Source: Taxawa tesnikishii (nom. ined.)
Taxonomy: Eukaryota > Ascomycota > Dothideomycetes > Dothideales
Length of the DNA: 64,000 bases
Assembly (NCBI GenBank): GCA_030247885.1
Contig: JAPDRO010000008.1
Coordinates: forward strand, 930,001-994,000
Direction: 5' to 3'
Shown here: one piece after another, positions 23,894 through 35,795 of the stretch
How positions within the stretch are numbered: position 1 is the first letter of the stretch
Layout: every line of letters begins with the position of its first letter
Translations under genes and position numbers: made by a program
Notes under the pieces: generated by a model
Seen by the model: only the letters and a program-made list of their open reading frames with translations
The model's database searches: none
Told to the model about the DNA's origin: nothing

Positions 23894-25267
23894 CTATATG
23901 AGCACACGACTCTCGCCATTCTTCAAATCAACCCAATGGGCATCTCGAAACGAGTCCAACACCTCGTCATTCCCATCAACCTCGTTCTTCCCTTGCTTCT
24001 TCTTCCGTTCGCGCTCGGCTTCGAGAGCGTCTTTGACCGTGAGGTAGTTCCGCCTTAGAAGCCATCCCACGATACCAGCGCCGTGTTTAACTTCGTCGTG
24101 CGTGCCGATCCAGTATTTTGCGTTCAGGATCCGCTGGGCTTTAAGCCCGTTGTACGCACCCAAGTTGATCTGTGACCCAAAGCGTCCGATGTAGACCTCT
24201 TGAAGTCCATGCAAGAGAGCGAGTGTACGGATCGGAGGAGAGGCGGTCGGGATAAGAGAAAGTTCGTGGTCGTAGATGCCGTGTGGGGTGTAGATGATTG
24301 CTTCGGCGGCTTCCTCGCCATCAGAGGGGTTGGTGGGGTTATGGGGGTTGTTGTTGAAGGTGATGAGGAGACCAGAATGCAGAGTGGATGGATCTAGATG
24401 CGACATGAAGCGCGAGATCCCGATCCATTCGGGTAATGGTGAGATGCTAGTGGAATGCCAGTCGAGGTTGTCGGCCGTGAAGCGAGGGACGGTCTCGACA
24501 ACGCGGAAGTGTGACCATGACCGAATCAGAGATGCAGCTTTCTGTTCATATAAATGTGAGTGTGTCGCGGGAGGAACATATTAGCGTAGTGAAGGCTAAC
24601 CTCCGTAGCAAAAACAGGTACGTCAGGATTCACCTGCAATAGTGTCTGCTGGTGGCAATGATCGGTGAATTCATGGCATATAGCCACTGCATCTATAAAG
24701 GTCTCGATCTCTCCATGCTCTTCTAACTCATCCAAAGTACTCCTTCTGCCTTTCCCCGATCGCAGACCCACAGTCAGGATCTCTATCTCGCGCAACAACT
24801 CCTCAACGGCTGCTATGCTGCCGAACTTGGGCTCTTCGGCATGCCATTGTCTGCTGACCCATTTGAAGATATCGACTTGGTCGCCGGACAACCAGGGGTC
24901 AATTAAGAGATTGAAGTAGAAGCGCCCGCCGCGTTTTGTTGCAGTCGACGGACGGGGGATCTGGAGAAGCCAAGCCGTGTCGGCGGAAAGGTGGTGTATG
25001 AGCGGTCGCCGAGTGCTCAGGGCCTGGACGGTAGCGGAACGAAGGTCCGATGCGAGTTGGGCTGAGGGTTCGTCCATTTCTCTGGCAGAGACATAGCGGC
25101 GTGGGTGGTTAGAATGCCATGCTGGGATAGGCGTTGCGAGTTGGGGCTGCAGGCAAGCGCGAACCCCATACACTCGATGCGCGTCATTGAACGACACTAA
25201 GCGAAAGAGCTTGCATTAGTCTTGAGGCATCTGAGTGGCTAGCTAGCCGAATCAGACCTGCGTTCAT
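23894..25267 (-). CDS. Metallo-beta-lactamase-fold hydrolase, fungal type
   Basis: A protein of about 417 residues in three exons. The first exon is just ATGAACGCAG (25258-25267), followed by intron 25197-25257, then 24601-25196, intron 24542-24600, and 23894-24541. It carries HHLSADTAWLLQIPRP, FNLLIDPWLSGDQVDIF and a likely metal-binding ICHEFTDHCHQQTL, as in fungal proteins of the metallo-beta-lactamase superfamily that lack the textbook HxHxDH spacing. The second half has WIGISRFMSH and FGSQINLGAYNGLKAQRIL. The start is chosen because the downstream frame has no ATG near its 5' end and the tiny exon joins in phase with a good branch site (gactaatg). The substrate is unknown. The C-terminus is basic (ERERKKKQGK). 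Confidence 0.75.
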
Positions 25268-26897
25268 CCAACCTCGCTCAACTTCACCTCGTCATCTTCG
25301 GGGAACACCTTGAGTTCAATCACGAAGACCAATAGGGAAGAATGGGAAATTCCCTGCTTCTTGTCGCCGTTGCGTTTTTATAGCCATAGGCAACCGCAGC
25401 TCCCAAGGCTAGAGTGCGTGCTTGTAGCCTTCCATACACTGTGACGTACTTGCGTTACACGAAGGTCTTCAGCCACGCCTGCGGACTCCAACCGGTCATG
25501 TAGCAAAGGCACCTTCATAGTGTCTGCCTGACAGTCGCGGCTCATCACCGGTACTGCGAGCGATTTAAAACATTAGAGGCGGCCTTGCTTAGCTTCACAT
25601 GATGAATTTAGGCGATGACTGTGACGGCTGTAAGCAAGCAACGCTCACTCCTACAATCTTTCTCGGGTTCGCATTGTACGGCCTCCCACTGGTGCTACTC
25701 TGGAAAGTTACTATAGGTCACCCTCTAACGCGCTCCTGGGGCTTTCAACTCAGCTCGGCCGGCCTTGGCCTTGTTCGTTCGAAGCTTTGGCTGTCAACGA
25801 CTCCGGACGTGTTGCACAGGCAACCCGGCGCAAATCAGTGTGACGTGTATAGAGGCGCAGGCGACCACGACATCCACGCAGTTCAGCTCTTCAGGTCTGA
25901 TCGGCCTGCTACACCAACATTCAGCTGCATTTCACAATGGAGCGTGTTCGTTCATTCGCTCTGTTGACACAGCGCTTACGTTCACGTCGAAGAGCCGGAC
26001 GACGAAGGATGCCTCACGTTCAACCTTTGAGCATGTATAAGAAGCTCTGTTCGCTCGTGGTGTTTCAAGAACATCCATCACGTCCATCCAGTCTTGTAGG
26101 ATGCGGAATCCGGGGGCTAACAGCGGGCTTCCAGAACTGGTATTGGCAAAGTACGTGATCCAAGTGCGCCTTTTCTTACCTCATATTGATGTTGTTTTTA
26201 GTGCAAGGCTTTGCCTATAAGAGCCCAGGGTAAGTACAAGAATCCATATGTGGCTACGGGACGAATATCTCATGGGAAATGCCTCAAGGGATTGCTACGC
26301 GGCGTGCGTCAACGATTTCCAGGTTGGCATCACCAACCATCACGCCACAGATCAGTAGTGTGATGATTATGAAGTACGCCTCTGCCATCCGAACTATATG
26401 GTGTATGGGATACTGACCATATCGTTTTATAGGGCGTGGACGCTCACTGCTGGATGCAGATGTGGCCCATCAGCGAGGGTTCCGGCTAGGTCGGAAAGTA
26501 TCCTGGTAGGATCGGACAGTTTCTGCTCTTCGTTCCCTGCGCTTGTCCACTCGCTTGTGGTTTATGGCCGTCCAACTTTAGTCGTTCATTTCGAAATACT
26601 GGGTATCTGTGGCCACAGTGGGAGGAATGCCGATGAACTTGGTCACGTATAGTGTTGTCTTCATTCGATAGCGAGTACAAGCCTCAACTTAGAGTGGCAG
26701 CTGAATCCTATTCACACACCTGTGAGAGTCCAAACCAAAGTGTCGTTAGCATTCGCCAGAAGGGGAAGGTTCCCCAGTCTTGGCATTTGCTCGTCTCCTG
26801 TTGTTCACTCCTCCCTTCGTTCTCCCAGCCACAACACTCTCGTGTTTATCAACACATTTGATTATGTGACAGAACATGAAATTGAAACTCTCCCACC
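25268..26897. other. Intergenic region, possible gene remnant
   Basis: About 1.6 kb. A frame at 25599-25967 starts with a hydrophobic, membrane-like segment (IFLGFALYGLPLVLLWKV) but then loses coding character, and GT...AG pairs further on (near 26180-26410) do not connect to anything I recognise. It may be the remains of a membrane-protein gene or may be chance. Confidence 0.35.
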
Positions 26898-28819
26898 ATG
26901 TCCACGTTCAACGGCGTGGTGGCCGAGTTTCCATACATTCGCATCGATAACTTCCAGTCAAGGCCAGACGCGTCCCCTCCGTTAGCATGTTTCCTCAGCC
27001 ATGTGCACTCGGACCATCTACGTGGTCTCGAGTCTCTCAAATCGCCTTTCGTCTACTGCTCGGCAGCCACGCGGGAGATACTGCTGCGGCTTGAAAAGTA
27101 TCCGCACCGTATGAACTTCGCGAAAGGGATTCTAGAGACGCGGAAACAGACCTACCGCCACTTGAAGAACCTGCTGAAGGTCATTCCGCTGGAGACACCC
27201 ACCGAAATTGAGCTATGCCCCGGTAAAATCATACGCGTCACGTTACTCGATGCGAACCACTGCGTCGGTGCGGTGATGTTCCTCATCGAAGGCGATGGCA
27301 AAGCTATCCTCTACACAGGCGACATTCGCTCAGAGAAATGGTGGGTTGATGCGTTAGTGCGCAACCCGGTCCTTATTCCTTACACAAAGGGCAAGAAGCG
27401 GCTCGACACGATGTATCTGGATACCACCTTCGCCACTCAAGAACAGTCACACCGACACTTCCCTCCAAAAGCGGATGGTCTGGACGAGCTCCTACGGAAA
27501 ACGGACCAATATCCCGCCAACACCATCTTCTACATCGACGCTTGGACGTTCGGGTACGAGGATGTCTGGCGTGCCCTATCCGCACACCTTGATACCAAAG
27601 TACACTTGGATAGCTACAGATACCGGTTGTACAAATCCCTCGGCGAACAGGTTCAGTGTTTCGGCCCAGAAACGGCCGGTTTGGTGGGGTTTCAGATGGG
27701 CAATCACGTTCGGGAAGGCTGCCTGACGCGCGACGAGATCGAACCGAGACTTCACAGCTGCGAAAGGGGAACGCGGTGTCACGTCTTCAACGACAGGAAC
27801 GTCGTCAGGATTACACCGATAATCACGCGGCACGAGGGTTATGAGTACGGCGAGGCGGGCGCCGGTGGTGGTCAAGGCGACCTGGACCAGGTGCATGAGC
27901 TCGAGTTGAACGACATGCACATCGTGGGACAGCTGATGGCCTTGTGCAGCGCCAGGCTACAAAAACAGCCAGAGATCATGCCGGACCTCATGTCTCTGAT
28001 CGCTTCCAGCGCGCAGACGGGGAACATCAGGCTCGACGTTTCGACTCTTTTAGAAGAAGACGACGAGAATGACGCCCTCGAAAACCTACCTCTCGACCGT
28101 CTTCTCCCGCACTCGCCAAACTCGTCAGTCCCACTCACTCTGCCACCTCCCGTGACGCTCCCATCTCCACGGGCCAGAGAGCGCAGGTCACGTTCCCATA
28201 CTCGCGGCACTCATCCTACGAAGAGCTACGCTGGCTCGTGGCCGCCTTCCGCCCCAAAGACATCTATCCCAACACTGTGAACGAGCGTCTCTGGACCCCT
28301 TCAGTCAGCATGGAAACGCTGTTCGGGGATCTCTGCTCTGGCGACGTCTTCGCGCACGATCGCTCGATGCTGCGGCTGACCGGGCACGCGAACGGTGACA
28401 AAGGCAGCAGCCGGAGATTCGAGCAGGAGAGCCAGAACGAAGGCGTCAGTGATTCGGATCGGGAAATCACCTCCCCGAAGCTTGCTCCTCCTCCAGCCGG
28501 CAGCACCAAACGGCCTCATGGCCCCCATTCGCCGGCGCTCGAGCAGCAACCGAAGCGCAGCAAGCAGGTCGTCGACGACAGTACAACAACAACAACTCCC
28601 TTGCGCAAATCCCTACCGAGCTCCTCCGCCACTTCTTCCGCCAACCAAGTCTCAGGCCCTGCAACGCCCGAGACGCCAAAGGATCGGGTCAGGGAGCGGT
28701 TGGCCCGGAGACGGGCGGCGCACGATGCCGCGATGGGAGTCGGAGGGCGAACGTGGCACGATGTCAGCTTAACGAGCGTATCGGGCTACCACAACCAAGG
28801 GCCGGAAGAGGAGCTCTGA
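26898..28819 (+). CDS. Artemis/SNM1-type DNA-repair nuclease
   Basis: Metallo-beta-lactamase/beta-CASP nuclease expected to act in the nucleus in end processing or interstrand cross-link repair. It shows motif 2 LSHVHSDHLRGLESL, motif 3 DANHCVGAVMFLIEGDGK and motif 4 YTGDIRSEKW. A DRMBL-type segment follows (VTFPYSRHSSYEELRWLVAA, then FRPKDIYPNTVNE). No intron is needed. The frame changes once between about 28090 and 28190, in the sense of one missing base; both frames are open over that stretch, so the exact point cannot be fixed. The C-terminal third is Ser/Pro-rich and basic, probably a disordered nuclear tail. Corrected length is about 640 residues. It is nearer DCLRE1C/Artemis than PSO2, as it lacks an N-terminal zinc finger, but the assignment within the family is tentative. 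Confidence 0.85.
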
Positions 28820-28887
28820 GGCCGGGGCCGTGTGCGTGTCCATCTTCGAGCATTTGCAGGCGTTATATACCCCCATTCATCAATGCT

Positions 28888-30795
28888 CTATAAAAGGCTT
28901 CCCACCCCGATCTCGTCGATCAGCTTCCCGTCCTTGACCCCCTTCGTAGAATAGCAGAAACACGATGTATTTCTCAACCTACTGATACGCCGTCCTACAT
29001 ACCAATAACCGTGCCCAAGCAACACCCAAACCCTCTGCCCCCCGATCCTACCGCCTCCCCTTCCTCCCGCCCCCTGCGCCCTCACATGCGCGACCAGGTT
29101 CTCAATAACGCCCTCAAAGGCCTCCTTCTCCGTGACGGCGCCATCCTTCCTCCTCAACCAGTACTCGAGCACCTCGCCCGCCCGCTTGACCAAGTCATCC
29201 AAGCGCCGCACGTGCGCCCTGAGCTCCTCGTCGCTATACCCCTGGAGCTTCTCGTGCGTGGTGCGTGCGAGCAGGGACGCGGCGTTGACGTCGAAGCCCG
29301 GCGGCGGGGGCGGGCCGGGCCGGTCGGCGACGCTGCCGCCTGTTTTGGCTCGCTCGGTCGAGGGATCTCCGGGCGCGCCGGAGGAGGAGGAGTCGAGGGA
29401 GGTGGATGGGGGCTCGTTGTCGTTCTTGAGGCGGGGTGTTTGGGACGAGGAGCGCGGGGAGTCGGTAAGGTGGACGGAGGGGAGTACGAGTTTCTTTTGT
29501 TTGCTGGCGGGGAGGATCTCGTCCAGGTCGACGGGGACGCCGAGGGAGACGAGGAATAGACGCCGGATGCGGCTGCGGATCCAGTTGGGCGGTTGCAGGG
29601 GTGGCGGAGCGACGAGTTGGGCCCAGAGGGAGGCGCTGCGGTCGGTCAGGATCGGGTCCGTAGACGGCGGAGTCTGTCGTTCGACGGACGCCGAGGTGAA
29701 GACGGACGGATCGATTTCCGGAAATATCAGTTTCAGGTGGGAGTCAATGGCCGAGAAGATGTCTTCGGGCGTGTGCAATGCCGCAAAATTCAGGTCCGGC
29801 TGGGATAGTGTGTAAGAAAATGTATGTATTGAGGTTCTTCTCGTATGAGTTGCTACTTACAAGACCGGCTAGGGGATCGGGTGCAGAAGGTATGGGTTCG
29901 GGCTGGGTTTCTACGACGGGCTCTGGTCCTTGAAATCCATCATCGAAATCACCAAAGTCGTCATCCTCCCCGCCTGCGCCGCCTTCTTCGAAATCGTCAA
30001 AGTCATCGCCGAAAGCATCATCAGTGTTTTCCATGCCGTTGTCTGTCTCTTGTTGCTCGTGCGGTTGCTCTTCGCCGTCGTTGAATTCGTCGTAATCGTG
30101 CTGGGCAGCGGATGGAGTTCCGTCTTCGTCTACTGGTCGTGAGCCTGGCGCATGCTCGCCGTTGGGCGGGCTTCTGGATCGAGATCTGTTGGATACAGTT
30201 GGTGATCCTTCTTCCGTCAAACAGATGGCATTGGCAGCCGGGGTTTGCGTGACTTACCTTCGAGCTTCATACGTGTCTCTGGCGGAGCAACCCTGACCTC
30301 GTCCGGTTCGGCATCGGCTGTCCTCATGTCATAAGCTGCCGTGCCCGGCACATCTCCGTAGCTCGGGACATCAGGATCGACCTTCTCGACAATCATCTTG
30401 GGGACGGGTGTTCCGCCGGGGGTCAACGGCCTGTCCTCTTCCCTAAGACGCGAAGCACTTCTACTGCGTTGACCCTCAGGGACGACTTCGATCTCGTCGG
30501 GGACGGCATCTTGGGTGCGGAGCTTGTACGGCGCTGTACCAGGAACCTCGCCATAGGAAGGGTTGTCGTCGACTCGCTCTACGCGGGTGGTAGGGATCGG
30601 GGAGCTGGGAGGCTTGGGCGAAGAGGTTTTGTTGCCCTCGGAGGCATCGGAGAAGTGGTCATCTTCCGAGTGTTCTGAGTTGGGTTAGGCGGATGACGAA
30701 TAGGGTCAGCAACCATGCTTACCTGCAAGCTCGTGTGCACCGGGATCCTCAAGGCTGTGTCCCATGTTTGGGTCGGGAGGTGCGAGGCCAGCCAT
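28888..30795 (-). CDS. Acidic trafficking-type protein with PSYGxVPGT repeats
   Basis: A protein of about 583 residues in four exons: 30723-30795, 30258-30674, 29861-30210 and 28888-29799; all junctions agree in phase. Two imperfect repeats lie in the N-terminal half: NPSYGEVPGTAPYKLRTQDA and VPSYGDVPGTAAYDMRTADA, each followed by PDE and a valine-rich step. A very acidic stretch then has DDFDDFEEG and DDDFGDFDDGF; DFGDF-type motifs bind the ear domains of AP-1 and GGA clathrin adaptors in other eukaryotes. The C-terminal half has LHTPEDIFSAIDSHLKLIFP and a helical segment (SDEELRAHVRRLDDLVKRAG). By analogy with yeast Laa2 or animal aftiphilin it may link AP-1 to membranes; this is inference. 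The last ~50 residues could change if a further 3' intron (donor-like gtatgt near 29000) is used. Confidence 0.65.
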
Positions 30796-31160
30796 TGCCG
30801 CTTCAGATGCAGGTCAATCAGGAAAGGAGGAGAGGAGGGGAGGGGTGTTGTGCTTGTAGAACAACAAAAAACACAATATGGAGGAGGCCACGAGGCTATG
30901 CTGGGGTGAACGATGTGGGAGGATCAGCAAGTCTGGCCGCTGACGGAAGGTGGCGCTTTCCACACTTGGCAGTGACAGAAGTCGTCGTGCCTGCCGACTC
31001 ACAACCTCGTAGAAGTTGCAGTTACCGTGGTACCGAAGAGCAAGACGACTTTTGTCTCCTTTTCTTGTCTCGTCTTGAAGAAGAAGAAGCAGTTGCGAGA
31101 ACCGGACGAGAGCTTAAGATTGAAGAGTCTGAGTGTAGATGTGACTGCTTCAAGCGTATT

Positions 31161-31184
31161 ATGATGATGATGATGATGATGATG
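31161..31184 (+). repeat. (ATG)8 microsatellite
   Basis: Eight perfect ATG units in the region between the acidic-protein gene and NSP1; no coding context is evident. Confidence 0.9.
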
Positions 31185-31231
31185 GTTGTTCCTCTACCTG
31201 GAAAAAGGTAGCGCTCCCAGGCGTGCGTGGG

Positions 31232-31270
31232 TGGCTAGTGAAGAATGGCTAGTGAAGAATGGCTAGTGAA
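31232..31270 (+). repeat. 14-bp tandem repeat TGGCTAGTGAAGAA, ~2.8 copies
   Basis: Two full copies and one partial copy in direct succession, about 0.45 kb upstream of the NSP1 ATG. Nearby 31351-31404 is a GAGAG(C/T) tract followed by GCTTGC repeats. Confidence 0.85.
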
Positions 31271-31655
31271 TGGCGGGGAAGCAAGCACAGCCTACAATCC
31301 AAAATGGCAGTAAGCGCAATGCGGCTCTGCGGCATCCTCCGGCCAAGACTGAGAGTGAGAGCGAGAGCGAGAGTGAGAGCTCGAGCTTGCGCTTGCGCTT
31401 GCAACACAATTGAAGTTCTGCGCGTCGTCTCAGCTGGACGCGAATAGCAAAGCGATCATCTCTAAACTTCTACTCCTGCATCGACATCCACCACCACTCC
31501 GGCAACAACAAGACAAGAACTACACTCACCACAGTCGCATAAGAAAACCCGTCTTGGATATAGAAGCTTGCTGATATTGTGGCATAATCGGTAAGTCAGG
31601 CGCAACCAAGCAAGGAACAGGAATGCATTGTTGACCGAGCAAGAAGCTGCGTGTA

Positions 31656-31690
31656 ACCTGACCTGACCTGAACTGACCTGACCCGACCCT
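31656..31690 (+). repeat. Pentamer repeat (ACCTG)n, imperfect
   Basis: About seven ACCTG-like units end 36 b before the NSP1 start codon, so they lie in its leader or core promoter. Confidence 0.8.
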
Positions 31691-31725
31691 GCCTTAGCCC
31701 GGGAAGGTATCTCTCGGTTGCCAAC

Positions 31726-34059
31726 ATGCCTGACCCTCCAAAGTTCACCTTCGGCGCTCCTGCAGCATCGAGCGGAACCTCCGCTCCTTCCTTGTTCGCT
31801 TCCTCCACAAACACAGGCACATCAAACCTCTTCGGTCAAAGTACCGGCAACACTCCAGCATCATCCTCGGGCGGAGGCCTCTTTGGCAACCTCACATCAA
31901 CCTCAGGCGGCGACAACAACAACAACAAAACAACCGGAGGTGGATTGTTTGGTGGTGGTGGTGGTGGTGGTGCTGGTGGTGCATCGACTCCAAGCACTGG
32001 CGGCTTCAGTTTTGGCGGCGCAAGCTCAGGCACAAGCAATCTCTTTGGTGGAGGAGGAGCGAGCTCTACAGGCACCAGTGGCTTCAGTTTTGGGAAGAAA
32101 CCAGACGAAAACAAGGGCTTAGCACCACCCGACACCTCCGCCGCTCCCTCCTCACCTGCACAAACACCTGCCGCAACGAGCACACCCGCCAGCATGTTCG
32201 GAAACTTGGGCGCCTTTACTCCAGCCCAGAACAAGAAGCCATCTCCCTTGAGCTTCTCCACCACCCCTGCCGGACCACCGCCTTCACAGTCTGCTCCTCT
32301 GTTCGGTGGTGCAAAACCAGCTCCCCGTTCGGTACTTCACAACCGGCCGCAACTCTTTTCGGTGGAGGCAGCAGCGACAACAAGGCTCCCACGACTAATC
32401 TCTTTGGACAGTCAACGCCAAAATCAGCAGAGAGCCAAACCCCAGCACCCTCCGCTACTCCTGCCGCTCCATCGCTGTTCGGCAGCTCGACCACACCTGC
32501 AGCAAGCCCTTTTGGTTCATTCGGCCAGAAGCCTCCTGCCACGGATAGTGTCGCGACTGGTCAACAGGGTCAAGATGCGGCCAAGGATAAGCCACTTTTC
32601 GGAGCCGGAGGTGCTGGCACCACCAAGCCATTGTTCTCGCTAGGCGGTGGTTCAGGAGCTGAAACCGCGCCGCCTACCAAACCGACCTTCTCTCTCGGAG
32701 GTGCTCCAAGCGGTGCCGATGCGGCCAAACCAGCCTTCAAGCTTGGTGGTGGGGACGCTGCACCTCAGAGTGCGCCCAGCACAGCGCCAACATTCAAATT
32801 CCCTTCCGCAACACAGAACGCTTCCTCTGCAGCAACTCCAGCCTCCGCTACAGCAACTGCTCCGCCTCCTGCCAACGCATTTGGTGGATTCAAACCTGCT
32901 ACGGCGGAGACGAAGCCTGCCGCTCCTTCAACAGGTCTCTTCGGTTCTCTCGGACAGAAGAGTGACGCTCCCGCTACGTCAACACCTGCTACATCAGCTC
33001 CCGCACCAAGCCTGTTCGCCGGTCTAGGTCAAAAGAAGGACGATGCCACCACTTCAGCCGCGCCCACATCCACTCCGGCTGGTGCGCCAGCGACCACCCC
33101 TGCATTCGGTGGCTTCAAGCTCAACAGTCCCGCAACAACCTCGTCCGCGGCGCCAGCTACCACAACATCCACCACAACTGCCGGAATGATGCCTTCACTG
33201 TTTGGTTCCTCCAAGCCGGCCGAGACCACAACATCCACAGCGGCACCTGCTGCCAGCACAACGGCCACGGCCACCGCAACGCCAAGTCTGGGCGCATCCA
33301 CGGCCGGCGCCGCGCCCCGGCCACTTCGCGTCTGAACGCCAAATCCCTCGACGAAATCCTGACGACCTGGTCTTCTTCGCTTAGTGCACACCAGAAGAGC
33401 TTCGCATCGATGGCGACCAAGGTCAGCGCCTGGGACCGCATGCTCGTGGACAACAGCGACAAGATCAGCAAGCTCTACGCGCGCACGTTCCAGGCCGAGC
33501 GCGACACGGCCGAGGTGGAGCGGCAACTCAGCGCGGTCGAGAACCAACAAAACGACCTCAACAGCTACCTGGACGTGCTGGAGCAGATGGTTGACAACAT
33601 GGAAAGGGAGAGCGGAAGCATGGGAGCCCGCGAAGGTGGTGTCGATGGCGAGCGTGAGAGAGTGTACGTTTCCCCCCGCCAAAGCCCCTACTTGATCCCT
33701 CATGTCTGTGGGTTGCCGAGTACTGACTCGTTTTTGACGGCAGTTACCGCACAGCAGAGCGTTGCTCCGCACGCCTGACGACCATGTCGCACGACCTGAC
33801 ATCCATGATCGACGAGATCAACGACGCCGGCAGGAAGCTCAACAAGACGGGCAAGGCCGCCAACGACGACCCGCTCAGCCAGATCGTGCGCGTCCTCAAC
33901 TCCCACCTCATGCAGCTCCAGACCATCGACTCGGGCGCCGCTGCTCTGCAGCAGAAGGTCGCCGCCGCCCAGAAGGAGGCAAGGAGCCTGGGCCGCAACG
34001 GTGGCTTGGGTGGCGACGGCGTCGATGATTTCTTGAGGAGTTATATGGCGAGGAGATAG
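31726..34059 (+). CDS. NSP1: Nucleoporin Nsp1/Nup62
   Basis: FG nucleoporin of the central channel of the nuclear pore. The N-terminal two thirds are low-complexity Ser/Thr/Ala/Pro sequence studded with FG and GLFG-type repeats (GGGLFGNL, SNLFGQS, GGFSFGGA, SLFGSS), which form the permeability barrier. The C-terminal part is the coiled coil that binds Nup57 and Nup49 partners (KSLDEILTTWSSSLSAHQKS; TAEVERQLSAVENQQNDLN; DLTSMIDEINDAGRKLNKT). One intron, 33664-33743, joins GERERV to YRTAERCSARL. Two frame changes occur in runs of four C (32323-32326 and 33315-33318); a fifth C in each restores FG repeats and the conserved coiled-coil start. Corrected length is about 751 residues. The ATG at 31726 is the first in a good context (MPDPPKFTFG). 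Confidence 0.92.
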
Positions 34060-35795
34060 GGCCTTTGATGGAGATTGAAGGTGACTGATGATTGACTTAG
34101 ACTGGGTTGTTGTTGTTGTTGGTGGTGGTGGTGGTGAAAACGAGAGAAAGGCATGGGGAACGAGGCGTTTGGGCAGCAGCAAATCAGCGCATGGAGACGC
34201 GGTGGAGAGATACTGTGGAATCCTGTATCAACAGCGGAACGGGAACGGGAACGGGAACGGAACGGAACGTTCTATAAACTCTATTTACGGGCGAACAAAC
34301 TGTTCGGGAAGAGAACCAAATTGTATTCGCTCATTTAACACCTTGTGTTTTGCTTTCAACAGCAACGGTTTGATGCTTCGATGTCCCGGCGTTAACTTGC
34401 CGGACTTTTTTCCCCCTTTACGGCGAGTCTTGGTCGGTTATGTATATGTTCGCGGCGCCGTCCGTCCGGACGACTTCCTTGATACAATATCAGTGTTGCG
34501 CTGCGGAGAGCATTCGTGGACGTCGGGCCTCAAGACATGTATATGCTTTAGATCAGACACAAGCCCGTTCTTCCCGTCGGCTGAGAAACGCCCATGAGGC
34601 TCGGATAGGAGGCAAAATCAATGGTGGTTCGAATCGTCAGGGCTATTCCTCCCTCGAATCCAATGGTGTCGGGAAGAGGGGACCAGCGCTGGAAGGAGGG
34701 GTATGGGAGGCGGTGCGCAGGGTCAACGAGACGTTGAGTGCAGACGTCAGGATCGCGAGGGAGTTGATCGCGGTGCCCGGGCCGTTTAGGTGGACGGGAA
34801 AGGGGCACGTTTGGGTCGGAGGCTTACGTTGAAGGAGTATGAGGGACGTGATTGGGGGATTGTATGCCGCTGCCGAGCGAGAGAAGATGTAGGTACGTGA
34901 CGTGAATAGATGGTGGATAGACTCGCGGGCTGGGCTTTAGATGAGAACGGGTGTCGATATTGACAGAGCCGTTGCACGCCTGGAAAGAGCTATGTTCAAG
35001 TATTTCTGCCCCTCCGTAATGTGTTTTTCGGACTCTTTGCTTACTCCCCCTGCTTGCCTGCGTGGTGTGATCGTGGCCCCGACATGAAGACTGTTTGCTG
35101 CATAATGTCACTTTGACGATTCGACGTCCAGAAGAGCCTCTGCCGCCAGGTGCATGCGACATGACACCCATTCTCGGCGGACGCGATTGCCAGGATTACC
35201 TGTGCTGGGACTGCGAGCTGGAAGGTAGTTGCGTTTAGCGGGATCAGATGCACTGGGCGCGCGACGATAGGGGTTTGGCGCTTTTCGTGTCAGCCAAGAT
35301 GCCTTCACTCGATGCTGACGGCCCGTTCCAACCTCCTGTAATTATGCGAATTGGTTTTCGTGCTCAGATTACTTCGTAAGTATTCAGCTCTGTAGGATTT
35401 TTGCTTGGGTCCGTCTCAGACGTTATTGCGGATGAAAGAAGGGACTGGCCACAAGACTGACTTTCCTTTTGCTCGTACAACCAAGTTGCATGCGGAGGAT
35501 GACTCCTGCGGCGAAAGAAGTAGCAGCGAAGATGAGCGTAGATCTCCATGACCCCGCCCAAGAAGAACGCTTTGTAACAGCGATGAACAAACGTGACGTG
35601 GCCGGCGTCACCCTTGTAGAGATCTGGAGCGAAGTCTCGAGGATGATGGCGTCAAAAGAAAGTTGGCGCGATGAGGGTGAGGGGCGTTCCAAGACCCAAA
35701 GAGCCGCATGGATGCACGGCGATCTGCAAGCCACATGCATCTTGCAACACCACCTCCACCTCGCGGCGTTGCCCTTTCAACTCGTTTTTGGCATG
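34060..35795. other. Intergenic region between NSP1 and a regulator gene
   Basis: About 1.7 kb between two convergent genes. It holds GTT/GGT repeats (34107-34136) and a GGAACG repeat, but no frame with recognisable content. It is longer than two 3' untranslated regions would need. Confidence 0.45.
34235..34269 (+). repeat. Tandem CGGAACGG-type repeat
   Basis: A run of GGGAAC and GGAAC units downstream of NSP1. Simple repeats of this kind may form slippage-prone tracts. Confidence 0.8.

Noticed and set aside
25599-25967. A 122-codon frame with one hydrophobic segment
   Set aside because: Coding character is lost after about 60 codons and no splicing or homology supports it; kept only as a possible remnant in the intergenic note.
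29132-29815. A 227-codon plus-strand frame over the acidic-protein gene
   Set aside because: Antisense to a well-supported multi-exon gene; Arg/Gly/Ser-rich, as expected for a shadow of GC-rich coding DNA.
33029-33802. A 257-codon minus-strand frame over NSP1
   Set aside because: Antisense to FG-repeat and coiled-coil coding sequence; its Val/Ala-rich composition is the reverse reading of Thr/Ala/Ser codons.
34622-34640. B-box-like ggttcgaatc
   Set aside because: The flanking bases do not form a T stem and there is no A-box upstream at the right distance.
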